Of a stretch of 64,000 nucleotides of DNA, positions 1 through 13,900 are shown one piece after another. A program made the position numbers and the translations under genes. The stretch comes from Rhizophagus clarus (taxonomy: Eukaryota; Glomeromycota; Glomeromycetes; Glomerales; Glomeraceae), in NCBI GenBank assembly GCA_015698045.1, contig BLAL01000218.1:1054001-1118000 (forward strand). The letters run 5' to 3'. The first letter of the stretch is position 1. Every line of letters begins with the position of its first letter. Below the pieces are notes generated by a model. It did not search any database, had not been told where the DNA came from, and worked only from the letters and a program-made list of their open reading frames with translations.

Positions 1-1970
1 TGCGAATTTGGCCTAATTGAAAAATGTAATATTTATCATTAAGTTGCCATAAAAAAAATTTAACAATTTAATTAACGGAATATAAAAAAACCTTTTTGTC
101 CATCCGATTTTGTGAATTCAATCTTGGTCATTTTTAGAAAATGATCATAATGACCAAGATGAGAAATCAGGTAAACTTCAGAAAACTCCAACTCTCCATT
201 TCTGACATTACTGCAAACGCGGTCTCCGATTTGGATTTTTGCCATCTCTATGAATTTACCACTGGCAAGTTGCACCTTAGTATCAAGAGAAAAGCAATCA
301 TCATCATCATAACTACGATTCCTCTCCTCTTGAAGTCTTCGTTCTCTCTCCTGTTCTCTTTGAAGTTGTTCCAACATTCTCCTACGTTCATTATACAATT
401 CTTCAAGTCTTTTTTGCTCTTGTCTTCTTAAATACTCTTCCCGTTCTCGTTGTTTCCTTAATTCCTCTTCTTTCTCTCGTTGTCTTCTTAAATACTCTTC
501 TCTCTCTCGTTGTCTTCTTAAATACTCTTCCCGTTCTCGCTGTCTTCTTAATTCCTCTTCCTCTCTTTGTCTTTTTAACTTCTCTTCCCATTCTCGCTCT
601 CGTTGTCTTCTCAATTCCTCTTCTCGTTCTTGCTCACGTCGCATTTGCTCAACCATTTGCCTATGCCTTTCTTCAGCTTCTTGCTGTTGTTTCTTTCTTA
701 AGTTCTCTTCTCGTATTTGTCTTTCTCTTTCCTCTTGTTTCAATTTCTCAACCATTTGCCTATGACGCTCTTCAGCTTCTTGTTGTTGTTTTCTCTTTAA
801 ATTTTCTTCTTGTTCTCGTTTTGCCTTTTGCTCACGTTCCATTTGCTCAACCTTACGTTTGTGAGCTTCTTCAGCTTCTTTTCTTGCAATTTCCTTTAAT
901 TTTTCTTCATGTTCCTGTTTTATTCTTTTTTCCTCTTCTTCTTTTTGACGACGAGCTTCCTCTTGCTCTTTTAGAGACTTTTTAAGTTGATCACTAGTAT
1001 AAACACCTCTCATACTACTAATGAAAGCTTTGATCTCACCTAATCGTGCCTTATGAACTGGATCATCTGGATGATAATAATCAGAATTTGGAGAGATACC
1101 CCAACGATTTTCTATATCTTCAATAAAGGAACAAACAGGTTCATTCCATGCTTTACGCATTATATCTCTATCACGAATCTGTGCTTTAGTTGCATGGGAA
1201 AATATGGCAATGATATAATTTGTTGCACCCTCTCCAAAAAATTTTCTTATTCCTTCCAAAACATTCCTTTGCTCTGCACTAAACCGTTTTGCTTCTATTA
1301 AATAGATGTAAAGTTAATATTTAAAAATCAAAATCCAATCACAAAATTGTAGATTATTATTACATACCAAAAACAAAAAGAATAGCTTTAATCCCATAAG
1401 TGCATTTATTAATGGTATCAGCAATTTCTTCAAGAATCTTATCCGTAACTAGTTGAGTATCAAAAATTCCGGGCGTATCGATAATGTTATACATTATACC
1501 ATCGATTGAAATCGTAGCAGTACCACATTCTTGTGTGACAGACTCCTATAATTTCATCATTACTTTCATTAAAATAATGAAATGAATTTAAATGAAAAAT
1601 ATGAAATGTAACCACTTGCCATATCAGCTGAAACATAAAAAGGACCATCATCATGTGGTTGTGCGAGAAGCAAATTACCTAGAGTACTTTTTCCTGCACC
1701 TAAAAATTTTTCATAATTAAAGAATGAAAGAATTGAATAAAAGATGATACGAGAAAAAAAAAAAGAAATATGATAACCGAATATGTACCTGTTTTTCCTA
1801 CCAAGAGAATAACAGGATAGGAGACATTAATTTGAGCACCTTGAGTAAAATTAATTTGACCTTGACTCTGTTCACCATTAGTGATTCTAAAAAAAGAAGC
1901 CGAAAAAAAACATGTTAAAGGGAAATTTTTATTACTAGTTGATTTCATAAATATTACTTAACTGGCTCAT
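1..1970 (-). CDS. AIG1/GIMAP-like GTPase - charged helix - Hint domain fusion (partial, runs off left edge)
   Basis: Probable exons on the minus strand: 1970-1963, 1886-1789, 1699-1620, 1545-1368, 1294-92 and 12-1 continuing outside. They join in frame. Seen: P-loop GKTGAGKST split by an intron, a DTPG switch motif, and an FSHATKAQ stretch where this family has its G4 region; together these mark an AIG1-type G domain (about residues 1-200). About 220 residues of Lys/Glu/Arg/Gln-rich helix follow, then CFSLDTKVQLASGKFIEM, the start of a Hint fold with the Cys1 used for autoprocessing. An in-frame stop at 74-72 would truncate Hint, but donor 91-90 and acceptor 14-13 restore GQKGQIR, so I infer continuation. 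Intron 3 appears to be GC-AG (donor at 1619). The 8-nt first exon is the weakest part. Known: AIG1 GTPases assemble on membranes; Hint domains cleave or splice peptides. The combined function is unknown. Confidence 0.8.
420..830 (-). repeat. Intragenic repeats encoding the KER-rich helix
   Basis: Inside the AIG1-Hint gene the DNA repeats a unit of about 30-33 bp encoding variants of LRRQREREEY. A second, longer repeat gives two copies of RKQQQEAEERHRQMVE. With dense alternating charges this suits a single alpha-helix or coiled-coil spacer. The repeat number is likely to vary between alleles (inference). Confidence 0.75.
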
Positions 1971-3980
1971 GTTGATATCAGGGTTTCTTTTTTTTTTTTT
2001 TTGAACGAATATCCAGATGTGACTTATTTAAAGAAAGATGGGAAAAAAATTTATTAAATCTTGCGTTAATTTATTTGGAACATAATGGTCAAATCTTCTA
2101 GTAAATAAATAACTATATAATCGTAACTATGATGTATGAAAGAAAACAATCCGAGAAAAATTGCAGATCATATACAGAAATTCCAAAATTGGAAAAAATA
2201 AAAGTTCATCGAAGAGATTTTTGACGTTAAAATAAAGAATTAAAATTTTATGCTAATCTATTATATTTAAACCAGTTATTTCCATATATACTAATAAATG
2301 GGTATAATTCTCAACTTTGTTTTTAAATGTTGATTGTATGAGTTAAAAATAAACAAAGATGGATTACAATCTGACAGCTGATTATCAAATGAATACGATA
2401 TGGAAAGAATGAAGAATCTATATACTATATAGCTATCATTTAATGTAATGATACTATGATTTTGACTTAATAAAGAACTTCTTTCCTTATTTGTTACTTC
2501 CCGTTGGCTTCTTTTATTCATAAAAACAATGCTCATTACACTTACTATAGTAATATACTATTCGTCGAGACGAGTTTGTAATCACGTGAGTAAATGTACC
2601 AATGACGTAAAATGTAGGTCGTTCACACTTTTGTGTTATTCCTAATAAAATTTATATAATAAGTAAAAGATTATGTCGACAAAGCATTGTGATTAATCTT
2701 CTAAAATAAATCAATATATTTTTATTAAAAGTATAATATGAGCGGAACAGTTATTGTAGTGTATATCTTCTTATGTATGTGGTTTTTAGTATTTTCGAAC
2801 ATCCTGCAGTTACAAAAATCATGTGCTATTAAACGGTGGTAATAGTCGTCAAAAAATAAATAAATAAATAAATAAATAAAAAATTCTTTCCACAAAAAAA
2901 GGAATAACCTAAAATAAAAATGAATACTAACAATCTAACATTTTTACTAAACCTCTTTCCTATTACTTTAAAATTTTTTAGTAATAATTTAGAGGCTTAT
3001 GAACATACTTTCATCAATGTAACGGATATTGTAATAAACGACCTTAGTTTTTACTTTCGTAGTTTACCATCAAATGTTTTGGTGATACATTTCATGTACT
3101 GTATTTACTAAAAATGCTTAACAATGATCAGCAAAAAAGAAATTTTCGTCTGTCAATTTTAGAACTGTGTTACAGCTAAATGTTATTTTCTTATTACCTG
3201 ATTTGGTAAATAATATGGGTCTTAATAAATATGCTCTTGAAATCGGTCTAGAATCTAGAGGTTGTAATTTTACTACGTCACATGAACGTGCTTTCGGGAA
3301 AATGTAAAATAATCACTAAATAGCGAAAGAAAAATAATGTTTTTAAATATGTCAGACCGAAAAATATCAAAAGATTTATCGTATTATTTTTTTTTTTAAA
3401 AAAAAAATAACCATTTAAAATGTAATACCTAAATATATTTATAAAAATTATATCTAATTTGAAATGTTTTATAGTTTATAGTTTATTCATTGTGCCCATT
3501 GCATTTTGTGTATTCATTTTATGAAATGTTAAATTAGACTTTCAAATTGTATGATTTTTAATAAACTATTTATGTTTATTGTTCAATTGTACACATTTTT
3601 GAAACGGCAAATGTGGAAAAAAAAACTTCACTTAATTGAGAAGTTAAAAATAGAATAAAATGACGTATGAAAATAAATTTAATGGTATTCCGTTTAAGAA
3701 TCTGAGTTCGAATTTCGAATGCGTAAAGTATAAAAGATATTCTATAATGAGTGTGGTAATAGAACTTTCCTGCAAGAATGTTTTTACCGAATTTCTTCAT
3801 AATTTTTACTTTTTTTGTTAAATAAGTCCGGCCAAAAATTATCTATAAAAGGAATATTTGGCCGATCATTTAAAAGGATTATATGATTTACTGAATATCA
3901 TGATTTTCAGTCGTACAACAGTCTACGAACAAATTATATATATAAATGTGGGCAATTTTTTAAGGATTAATTTTAAAATT
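1971..3980. other. Intergenic, no gene recognised
   Basis: AT-rich spacer between two divergent genes. It holds an (AAAT)n microsatellite at about 2852-2883 and several A/T homopolymers. Open frames here are short, lack splice context and resemble nothing I know. The two 5' ends face each other, so both promoters should lie here, but no specific element is identifiable. Confidence 0.6.
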
Positions 3981-6239
3981 ATGGATCAAAAAAATGACTC
4001 AAATAACACATCTTTAAGTCATACACCAATTGACTTATCGAATAATACATCTTTGCGTTCACCACCAATTGACATATCAAACGACACATCTTTAAGTTAT
4101 TCATCAAATGGTTTATCAAGTTATGCGTTTTCAAATTATTCATCAATTGATCAATTGAATAGCGCGTTTTTGACTCATCCATCAATTGACATTTCAGATG
4201 GCTCGTTTTTAAGTTACCCGATTGGCCTACCGAATAACACATCCTTGACTTATGGCTTATTAGATAATATATCTTTGAGTCATTCAGTAATTGACACATC
4301 TTTAAGTTATTCACCAATTGGCCTATCGAATAATGTATCTTTGAATCATACTCCAATTGACTTGTCAGTATTCCAAAAAGTACAGACTCAGGAACTAACA
4401 TCTTTAAGTCATCCAACGCAGAACACGTTTAAACCAAAATCTAAGAAATGTAATGAATGCAAAAAAATAAGAAAACTTGTGAATCATATTTGTCGCCAAT
4501 GCTATAAAGCAAAAACGACCATATTAAGTGGAAATAAAGTTATTGATGATTTTATAAAAAGCACGCTAAGTAATTACGATTATAATTATAGGAAAGCGAA
4601 CTTAGAATTTGTTCCTTATGGTAGATTTAAAGATGTAGAATTTGTTGCTGAAGGAGGATTCAGTAAAATTTATAAAGCTACCTGGATTGATGGTCCAGTA
4701 TCAAGTAAATGGAATGAAAATAAACAAGAGTTTGATCGTCTTGGTAAAATGACAGTCGCTCTTAAGGAACTTAACAATTCTGAAAACATTGATCTTAAAG
4801 AGTTGAATGAGGTATAATATCTTATGTCATTTACAAATACTAAACAAGGAATTTAACTAATAAACTTTTTATTTTAGCTTAAAATAATTTATAATTATCT
4901 TTCAAAATATACTTTTTCTAATGATAGAATTAACCGCATTAATCGATATTTTGGAATCACCCAAAATCCCATTAACAAAAATTTTATGATAGTTACAAAA
5001 TATTACAAATCGGGTGATCTATTGCGTTATATTTTGAATGATTTTTTTTAGTATTAATTGGGAAACGAAATTAAAAAAATTACTAGACATGATAATAGGA
5101 CTTAATGATCTACATGAAGCAAATATTATTCATCAAGATTATCACAGTGGGAATATTTTCAATAGTGATGAAAAAGCGAATTATTCGTTTGAAACATCTG
5201 TAACAACAGGAGATTTTGGAATAAGTAAATCTGCAATTGGATCAGATAATGATAATGAGGTTTATGGCATTATTCCTTATGTTGCTCCAGAAGTTTTTCA
5301 AGGACAAAAATATACCAAAGCATCAGATATATATAGTTTTGGTATGATTATGTGGGAATTAATGACAGGTAGAAGGCCTTTTTGGGATAAAAGTCATGAT
5401 GCAGATCTTATTATTGAAATATGTGATGGTCTTCGTCCTCCAATTGTCACTAATGCACCTGAAGATTATATTGAATTAATGCAAGAATGTTGGCATTCGT
5501 ATCAAATAAAAGGCCAAGTGCTAATGAGATTTCATTTAAATTCGTCATGAATTGTATTGCGGTAATGAAAAGAGTAATCCAATTAAAATCATAAGATCGC
5601 CAGATATTGGACCTATAACAACAAATCATCCAGGCTCTATTTATAAAGGTAGACTTTAAGCACAATGATAAAATCTGCAAATATTATAAAAAGCTTTAAA
5701 AGCCAAAGTATTATCCCGGAATTTGGTAAGAACTTTCATTTTATTCTTACTTATTTATTATACTGTATTTGCAAATTTATGATGACTGACTAACAATTAT
5801 CATTAATATATTTTTAAAAGACAAAAGGAAATTTATGATTGAGAATAATAATGAAGGTATTAAAAATCTTTTTATAAAATTTCTCCAAAGCAAATAATTA
5901 ATTTAATTACAAAGCTTAAAAATACATTATTTAGGTAAAATTGTCAAAAAAGCTAAATTAAGAGAAGATAAAAATGATGGTATACACACTGTAAATTGGT
6001 TTGTGTGATTTTGATGTTATAGTTTAATCAATTAATTAAGTTTTTTCCTTCAATATAGGTTATTTATCAAAAGGACTTGGATTTGATATTCATAATTATG
6101 TAAATTCTAATAAACCCAATAGTAATAATAGTAAGTAAACAAATATTATTAGTAATATTTTTTTTAATAAACAAATTATTTAATTCGATTTATTAATATG
6201 TAGATTACAATACTAAAGGAACTTGATTTTGATATTTAA
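3981..6239 (+). pseudogene. Protein kinase (tyrosine-kinase-like), frameshifted copy 1
   Basis: Start ATG at 3981 (MDQ...), matching the start of the kinase at 25961. Exon 1 (3981-4811) encodes a Ser/Thr/Asn-rich repeat region, a four-cysteine motif (CNEC ... CRQC), the glycine loop AEGGFSKIYKATW and the VALK lysine. Exon 2 starts at 4878 and carries HQDYHSGNIF (catalytic loop), TGDFGISKS (DFG) and APEVFQGQKY. Damage: a run of eight T (5042-5049) shifts the frame, giving an immediate stop. A second shift follows WHS near 5487, another lies near 5535, and one base is missing near 5655. Later exons equivalent to the kinase tail can still be traced to about 6239. Several independent lesions argue for a pseudogene rather than a sequencing error, though the T8 shift alone could be one. 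Confidence 0.85.
3995..4375 (+). repeat. Degenerate tandem repeat in kinase N-terminus
   Basis: Roughly nine imperfect units of about 36-51 bp, each encoding a variant of NNTSLSHTPIDLS. The same motif occurs in fewer copies at the start of the 25961-24056 kinase, so the array has expanded or contracted between paralogs. Confidence 0.75.
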
Positions 6240-7960
6240 TTTTTTCAAATATGAAAGTTATTAAAATTCAGAGTAGTATTAGTTAGTGATATACAAAATA
6301 ATTAAGAGTAGTCATAAATTTTCAAAATAGTTTCATAAAGGTAGCGCAGCTCCGATAAATCTTACAAGTTTTAAAAATTGTTTAACGGTGCTAAGCGAAT
6401 CAACTAAATCTTATATTGTTATTAAATAATGACAATGTAATTAAGTGACATACTAGATAATATAATTAATGTTGACATGGCCTCATCTGATGATCAATAT
6501 ACCGGTATTAATGAACGATCCCGGGTTGGTTGTTACTTGTTACTCAGTAATCACGCTGGATAGACGATAATCCGAATTCTACACTATCAAAACGATTAAT
6601 ATGATCGATTGACAGAAATTTTTATTGAAAAAAACGGCTCCAATTTTAATAATACGAAATCGCAGAAAATAAAAAAAAATGTGATTATATTTGTTATTAA
6701 ATAAATATAATTAAAATTATAAAAAAAAGTGATTTAAATTAGATTATAATAGAAGGGTCATAAATCATAATTATTAAAAGTAGCATTAAGGAATACCGTC
6801 AAATTAATGATGTTTGAATAACATCATGACGTCCTGTGCAAAAGTTCGGGAACCAGGTGATCATCTGATACACAAGATTCACGGATGCGCCGCCGTGACT
6901 TAATATCAGGTTCCGTACCATAAAACCATTAATATACTCATATTAACTATTTGGATTAATAATGATAGACTTTTATTTCAGTATTGATTAACTTTTTATC
7001 CATCTTTTTAAATAAACGCCATCTAGAAAAAAAATCGTGAATTTTTAATTTAACTAGGAACCGTGGGATAATTATAAAGTCATCGGTTAGATATTCTGAA
7101 AAATATAAATATTTTTTTTGTCGGCTAATTGTTACTATAGCCTATAGGGTGCTAGTCGAGTGCAGACGTGTTACACACTGTAATTGTAATTAACGGTCAA
7201 TCCTACACTGGCTCCTTTTTCCCATCAACTTTGAGAGATAATCATGAAAAGTTCACACGACAAACTGTATTAAAGTATATATAATATATATTTATATGTA
7301 TAAGTGGAATTTAAAATATTCAAAAGGAATAAAATAAAATAAAATAAAGGTATTAATGCAAAAAAATACTCTAAACCGCTTTTTTTTTCAGCACAAAGCA
7401 AAATATTTCGAATATATTAGCTCAACTGTAAATAAAGTTTACTCTCAGAGTCTAAGTTTTTCTTTGTGATCAAGCTTTAGATGATCTTTATTGCTACTCA
7501 AATGAGATTTTTGGTAATTCTAACAACACACAAGCGTGAATCGTATGAAACTCGCATATTTATAGCTATATCGAATTTCTAATATACTGTATATAGGTAC
7601 TGTATATGAATATCTTCTATATCAAGGCAACAAAAACTTTACGTTAATCAGTGTTAATCAGTCAATCTACGCTACTCATTTTCTATATACTGATTTCGGT
7701 GTAAAAATAAAGTATTAAAACAGTGAGCGCCCCTTAAAATTTATCTGCAACATTGATTTCACGTGGGACTTAACGGTTTGTGGAAACATTTGCGCATTTT
7801 TATGTTCTCCAGTAGGAAAAAAAAAATCCCTTTAGAATTGGTTAAGTTACGATTTATCACTTCACAATTTTCAAATTCGTACCTCAATTTTTCTTCTCCA
7901 AATATTTATTCTATAATTGTTGCCAATAAAAAGTTTTAATTCTTTTCTCGTCCTATCATT
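6240..7960. other. Intergenic, no gene recognised
   Basis: AT-rich spacer. Two slightly GC-richer patches (about 6480-6600 and 6830-6930) may be old mobile-element pieces, but I found no terminal repeats or coding motif in them. The last few hundred bases should hold the promoter of the sacsin-BTB gene. Confidence 0.5.
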
Positions 7961-10900
7961 ATGACTAATCTAAATAATAATTCTAGAGCTCCTCCAAGAG
8001 GAGAAGAGTTTAAACCACGAGAACCTTATACTCATCGTTTAAGTAAACTTCTTGAAGAATACCCTGATGGTACACAAGTTCTTCGTGAAATTCTACAGAA
8101 TTCTGATGATGCTAAAAGTACATTTCAAACTTTCATCCTGGATCATAATACGTATCAATCAAAAAAATTACTGGAACCGCATTTGAATGGATATAAATAT
8201 TTGAATTTAAACGTCGGTAAATATCAAGGTCCTGCACTTTTAGCAATAAATGGAACAATTTTTGAAGAAAATGATTTTGTATCTTTATTGAGCTTGGCTG
8301 ATAGTAAAAAACAAAATCAATTTGATAAGATTGGAGGTAATTTTTCATTTATTTATTTGTACAGTAGTACTGATTTTCTATGTATTTTTAATGTTATTTT
8401 TTCTTTTTTTTTATAATTTAGTAATGGGGGTCGGTTTTAACTCAATTTATCATATTACGGATTCTCCTTCCTTTATCACTGGTGATAAATATGTTATTCT
8501 TGATCCACATGAATGGTATTATAATGGTGGCGTCAAATTCGACTTTGTCGAAGAAAATTTGTTTGTAGAATACCCGGATCAATTTGCTCCTTTTGCTCCT
8601 TTTGGAATTCCGTGTAATGAACGATTTGAAGGCACTATTTTTCGTCATCCTCTTCGTAATTCTACTGACTCGAAAATTTCTAAAAAAATCTACAAGACTG
8701 ATGAAATTTTGAAAATGTTTCACAAATTTTACAAAAATGAAAGCATTAATTGCTTGTTGTTTTTAAAATATATTGAATGTATCTCTTTTTATGAATTGAA
8801 GAAAGGAGCTAGTAAGCCTGAATTATTATATAGAATTCAACTAGATAATGCCATTCAAGTTCGGGAAAGACGGTGTTCAATAGCTAGAAGTGTTGTACCA
8901 AAGTTGGATTTGTTAATATCGCGCGAACTTAACGACAATACTCAATTGGAATCATCTTATGTTGCATCATTCCGTCATCAAGAAGGAGAAGGTTCTGATG
9001 GAGAAGTCCGCGAATGGTTAATTTTAAATTATCTTGATGATTTACTAGACACCGAAGCACATTTTCAGAAAAGATTCAAGAAAAACATAGGAGATCACAA
9101 ATTTATCCCTAATGTTGGTTTGGCCGTCCCTCTGGATTCTTTAAATGTATCAAATGCTCCCGGGAGATTATTTTGTTTTTTACCTCTTCCCATTGACTTG
9201 CCTTTCCTTGTTTCTGTACATGGATATTTCGCGGTATGAATCATGCTTGATATTGCTGCTTTATGATAATCACTTATTTTCAATATTGTTTTAACAGGTT
9301 AGCAACAACCGACGTTCTTTATGGTCAGCTGCAGGAAATGAAGATCTGGTAATTACTGTAACTAATTATTTATATCTGTTAACTAACATTTATGACTAAT
9401 TGAATATGAATATTGAACTTGTAGGCGATTGATGGATTAGCGTATTTGAAGATTCAATGGAACGAATATTTATTTGAAAAAGTCTTACCCAAAGCGTGGA
9501 TAAGATTCCTCCTTGAACTACCGAAAGTTGCTGACATCCAACTAGACGATATATATAGTTTTTGGCCAAGAATCAGAAACACATCAGATAGTATGTATCC
9601 GTTTTGCAAGGATCTAATAAAAAATATTGTAGAAAATCTTGACATTGAGGATCGTATGTTCAATGGACCTGCTTCAAATGCCACTGGATATCATTGGCTT
9701 TCGCTTTCTGATGGCTATCTAGATGAAAAGTTGCTTGATAATAATTTACTCAAAATAATTGGAAGTATTGGATTTCCCATAATATCAGTTTCTCATGATA
9801 TAAATTTTATTTTACAAAAATCCCGACATAATGATTCTCTTAAACGCCTATCCCCTGCCGTTATTCGTCAATACTTAGATTCAAAATTCAATCGTACTAG
9901 ATGGGAACTTGGTGCAATACCGAGACAAGACGTCTTACAATTATTTAAGTATATATTAAGCGACAAGAACTTTAATGATTTAGAAGGTTTCAAAATGATT
10001 CCACTTGCGGATGATACACTTGGTACTTTAACTCTATCCAGCGATACTTATGTGTATATTGATGAAATTGTAGATTATAGAAATGACCATATTAATAGCC
10101 TCATAAATCAACTAAATAGTAATAAATTAATCGACAAAACGATTGATTTTGAGTTGTATCAAATTTTGTACAATAACGCAAAAGCTAGATGGGGTGGATG
10201 CAATCTTAACATCAGAATTTTAGATGAAATTGAAGTCAGGGATCTAATTTTAATAATCAGAGACATGAATGAAAATAAAGAATTAACGATAAACAAAATA
10301 GAAAATGTTATTGGAATTCTTAAGCGAATTGCAAAAATTCAAAATGATGCTAAGTTAGATGAGAATAATCTGGAAATATTGGATGAATTATTGGTTCCAA
10401 ATACTAATAATATACTTGTGGAATTACAAAAAATTTATTATGATGATATGGGAGATAATCTTGATGATGAAGAGAAAAGCAAGTATGAAATTGCTCATAA
10501 TCTTGTAACTCGAAACATTGCTGAAGGATTAGGAATTCAAACTTTAAAAGGAAAAATATTCGGTAACTACAATGATTACATCATATTGTATATCTTTATA
10601 AATTATCTAAGCAACTAATTTAATTTTTATTTAGGTAATGAGGATTCAGATTGGGAAACATATGAACAACATGAATCATTGACTACCAGAATCAAAAATA
10701 TTCTTGATGTAACCTTTTGATTAATATCATTGTTTTGGTAATATTGTATTAAATTAAACGTTAATTTATTAAAAATTTAATTATTAGGATTATTCAATAG
10801 ATTCCTTGTTCAAAGAGTTTCTTCAAGTGAGTGGCAAAATAATTAATTGGTTTTCAAATATATAAAATAACGTTTTCTCTGAATATAGAATGCTGATGAT

Positions 10901-13900
10901 GCTGGAGCCACACAATTTTCGGTATTTGTAGATGAAAGAGCTCCTCAACATTATTCTCAAAATCTATTCTCAGATGAAATGATATGTTGGCAAGGTCCTG
11001 CGATATGGATTTATAATAACGCGATGTTTACAGATGATGACTTTCGGTCTTTACTCAAACTTGGCACCGGAGGAAAATCTAATGATGACAAGAAAATCGG
11101 AAGATTTGGAATAGGATTTAATTGTTCTTTCCACGTTACGGATTTACCTAGCTTTGTAAGTGGAAAATATATTGCATTTTTAGACCCACATGCAAAGTTC
11201 CTCCCAGAACAAGGATTTCCTCCCAAAAGGCCAAAAGGTGTTCGGATTAATTTTATGGAAAAGAATTTTAAAAGCTTTTACGACCAATGCCATCCTTACA
11301 AGAAGTTTAGTTGTAATTTTTCAAGTGAATTCGAAGGAACATTATTTAGGCTTCCACTTAGAACTTTTGGTTCTGGAGAACAAAGTGAAATTTCAAATAA
11401 AATTTATGAAGCTCGTGAAATTTTGCGGCTATTTAATAATATACAACATAAAAATGAGATGTTATTTTTAAGGAATATAGAATCGTGCAATTTATTTCGC
11501 ATGAATGAAACTGATACTAAATTAATCTGGCAAGCAAAAATTAATAATATCGATAGTTGTCGCGATTTTCGTCAAAATGTTGTTGATGAGGTACAAATCT
11601 ATCAGTTAGATATTGAAAAAACGAATATAGAAAACGAGAAAATTTCGGAAATATGGCTCTTGTGTTCAGGAGGACATAAATTTATTTTTAATCGAGATCT
11701 AAGAGAATTTTCAAATGAAAATCGGCTCAAGGTAATCTTCTTATTAATTTTTATATGATTTAAAAATATTTGGATTTCATTAATATTCAAATTTTTGCTC
11801 ATCATTTTTATTAAAGCCGAGAGGTGGAATTGCTTCTTTACTTGCTAAATCTTATGAAAAATCACTGGACGAATTAAGAAGTGAACCGGTAGTTATAATT
11901 ATTAATTTTTTTTTTCTTAATTTGCTCGTCAAGCGCTATGATATATTAAAAAGCACAATATTTTCATTGCAGGTTCTAAATCCTCCTAATCTCGAAGGGG
12001 AGCTGTACTCTTACTTGTCTCTGTCAATAAATACAAATTTAGGAGTCCACTTGAATGGAAATTTTTTTTTACCTAGTGCAAGAAATGGTATTTTACAGTC
12101 CAAAACTGATTTCTTACAAGGCGATTGTGTCGATGCAAAATGGAATAGACATATTCTGTACGATGTTTTACCTGAACTTCATGTTAAATTGCTTAATCAT
12201 ATCGTAGACTGCCACGAGAATCAAGAAGCAAATTTCCTTCCGTACATCTCAAATAATCTTTGGCCAATTACGAAGAACTCAACTATAAATTTATATGAAG
12301 ACTATTATTTAAATGTTATTAAAAAATTAGGTGTCGGTAACCATAGAGTTTTTTGGACTGAACTTAATAGTGGACAATTTATTTCATTAGAGGAGGCAAA
12401 AATTTTTGGGGAAAAACAAGCGGTAATTGCAAACATATTGATCAGTTCGGGAATTCCTGCCGTAAAACTTGATAGAGATAAAATCGAACAACTTAATAAA
12501 ATTATTGAATCTAGAGATCCTCCAAATTTCCCGTACAAGCCTGTTAGCGGAGAGTCAGTTTGTGAAGACCTACAAATGGTGATATCTTCAATACCTTCTT
12601 TTGAACGTGGTAATAAGAAATATAATCGTGGTTCATTGTTCGAATTGTTGAATTTTATCCTTCAAGACAAAAATTCTTTTGGAACTCTTACTGACTTACC
12701 ACTGGTTCCCCTAAGTAATGGATCGGTTGGTAAATTTGGTGTAGTTTATTACATTGGGAAACAAAAGCATCTAGAACTGTTCCCGAATATTGGTCCATCA
12801 AAATTTGTCTCTATTGATTTACCAAAGAAACTACAGAAAATCTTTAATGATGATAATTTTTGTGCATGTACTAATATTAAAAAGTTTGACGCTTCGGGTA
12901 TTTTGGATCTTTTGAAAAGTGTGTTACAACCTGTAAGAGAATTAAGATGGGAACCAAATGGAAATTCTTTGCCAAATAAAAGTTGGCTTGAAAAAGTTTG
13001 GGCAATATTGAATAAAGATACACAAAATGTAGATTTTAACAAACTTTCCAAATTTCCTCTATTACCAGTAGTTCAACCTTATGATATGCTTATCAGGCCT
13101 GATATAAATAATCCGCTTATATATATACCTGAAAATGGGCACACATTATTCCCATTATATCCAGCATTGACGAGATTAACTGTACGTATTACTAACATGG
13201 TAATTCCTGAAGATGCTCATAAAGATCTCAAAAAATGTATTGTCAAATGTGACCCTGTAAATATCATCAATTCTTTGGAGAATACTCGTTTATCTTCTTC
13301 ATTAACTATGAAGCAACTATTTGAGATTGGCGAGTTATCACCTGCTGAACATAAATTGTTTAGAGAACTCATTAGACAAGGAATGGAAGCTTTTATAGGT
13401 AAGTACTAATAAAAAAAAACTTTTCTTTTAAAAAATTTTGAAAAAAAAAATTTAAAAAATTTTCTTTTTGTTATGTTAGCTGCGCAGAAAACAAGCCAAA
13501 AAAATTTTATGGATATTGTTAGATCTTTACCCATATGGGAAACGAATTTATGTGATGGCGAATACTCTGATGCTACATCTGGAATTCTTCTTCCATTCGG
13601 GTTTCCATTTTATTCTTTCCGGCAAAACTCAAATGTCTACAAACCTACCAAAAAGGATCATGCGTCACTTACCAAACTAGGTACAACCTGTAAGAATGGA
13701 TCAGAGTTACTTAAAGATTTAGTACAACAAATTAATACATTATTTCCAAATCCTTCTCAACATCCAAAATACACCACTTTCTTGAAAAAAATTCTATCGG
13801 ATAAATGGAGGAATGATCAAATCGAACAATTTCTTAAAATATATCCAATGTTCCCTAACAAAACACTTACTGAATTTGTAAAAATCAATACCTTGTACAA

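Noticed and set aside
403..591. Minus-strand open frame rich in Gly, Arg and Lys
   Set aside because: It is an alternate frame of the KER repeat in the AIG1-Hint gene; the repeat keeps other frames open.
2920..3111. 63-codon open frame starting with ATG
   Set aside because: No recognisable motif or splice context; its length is common by chance in this sequence.
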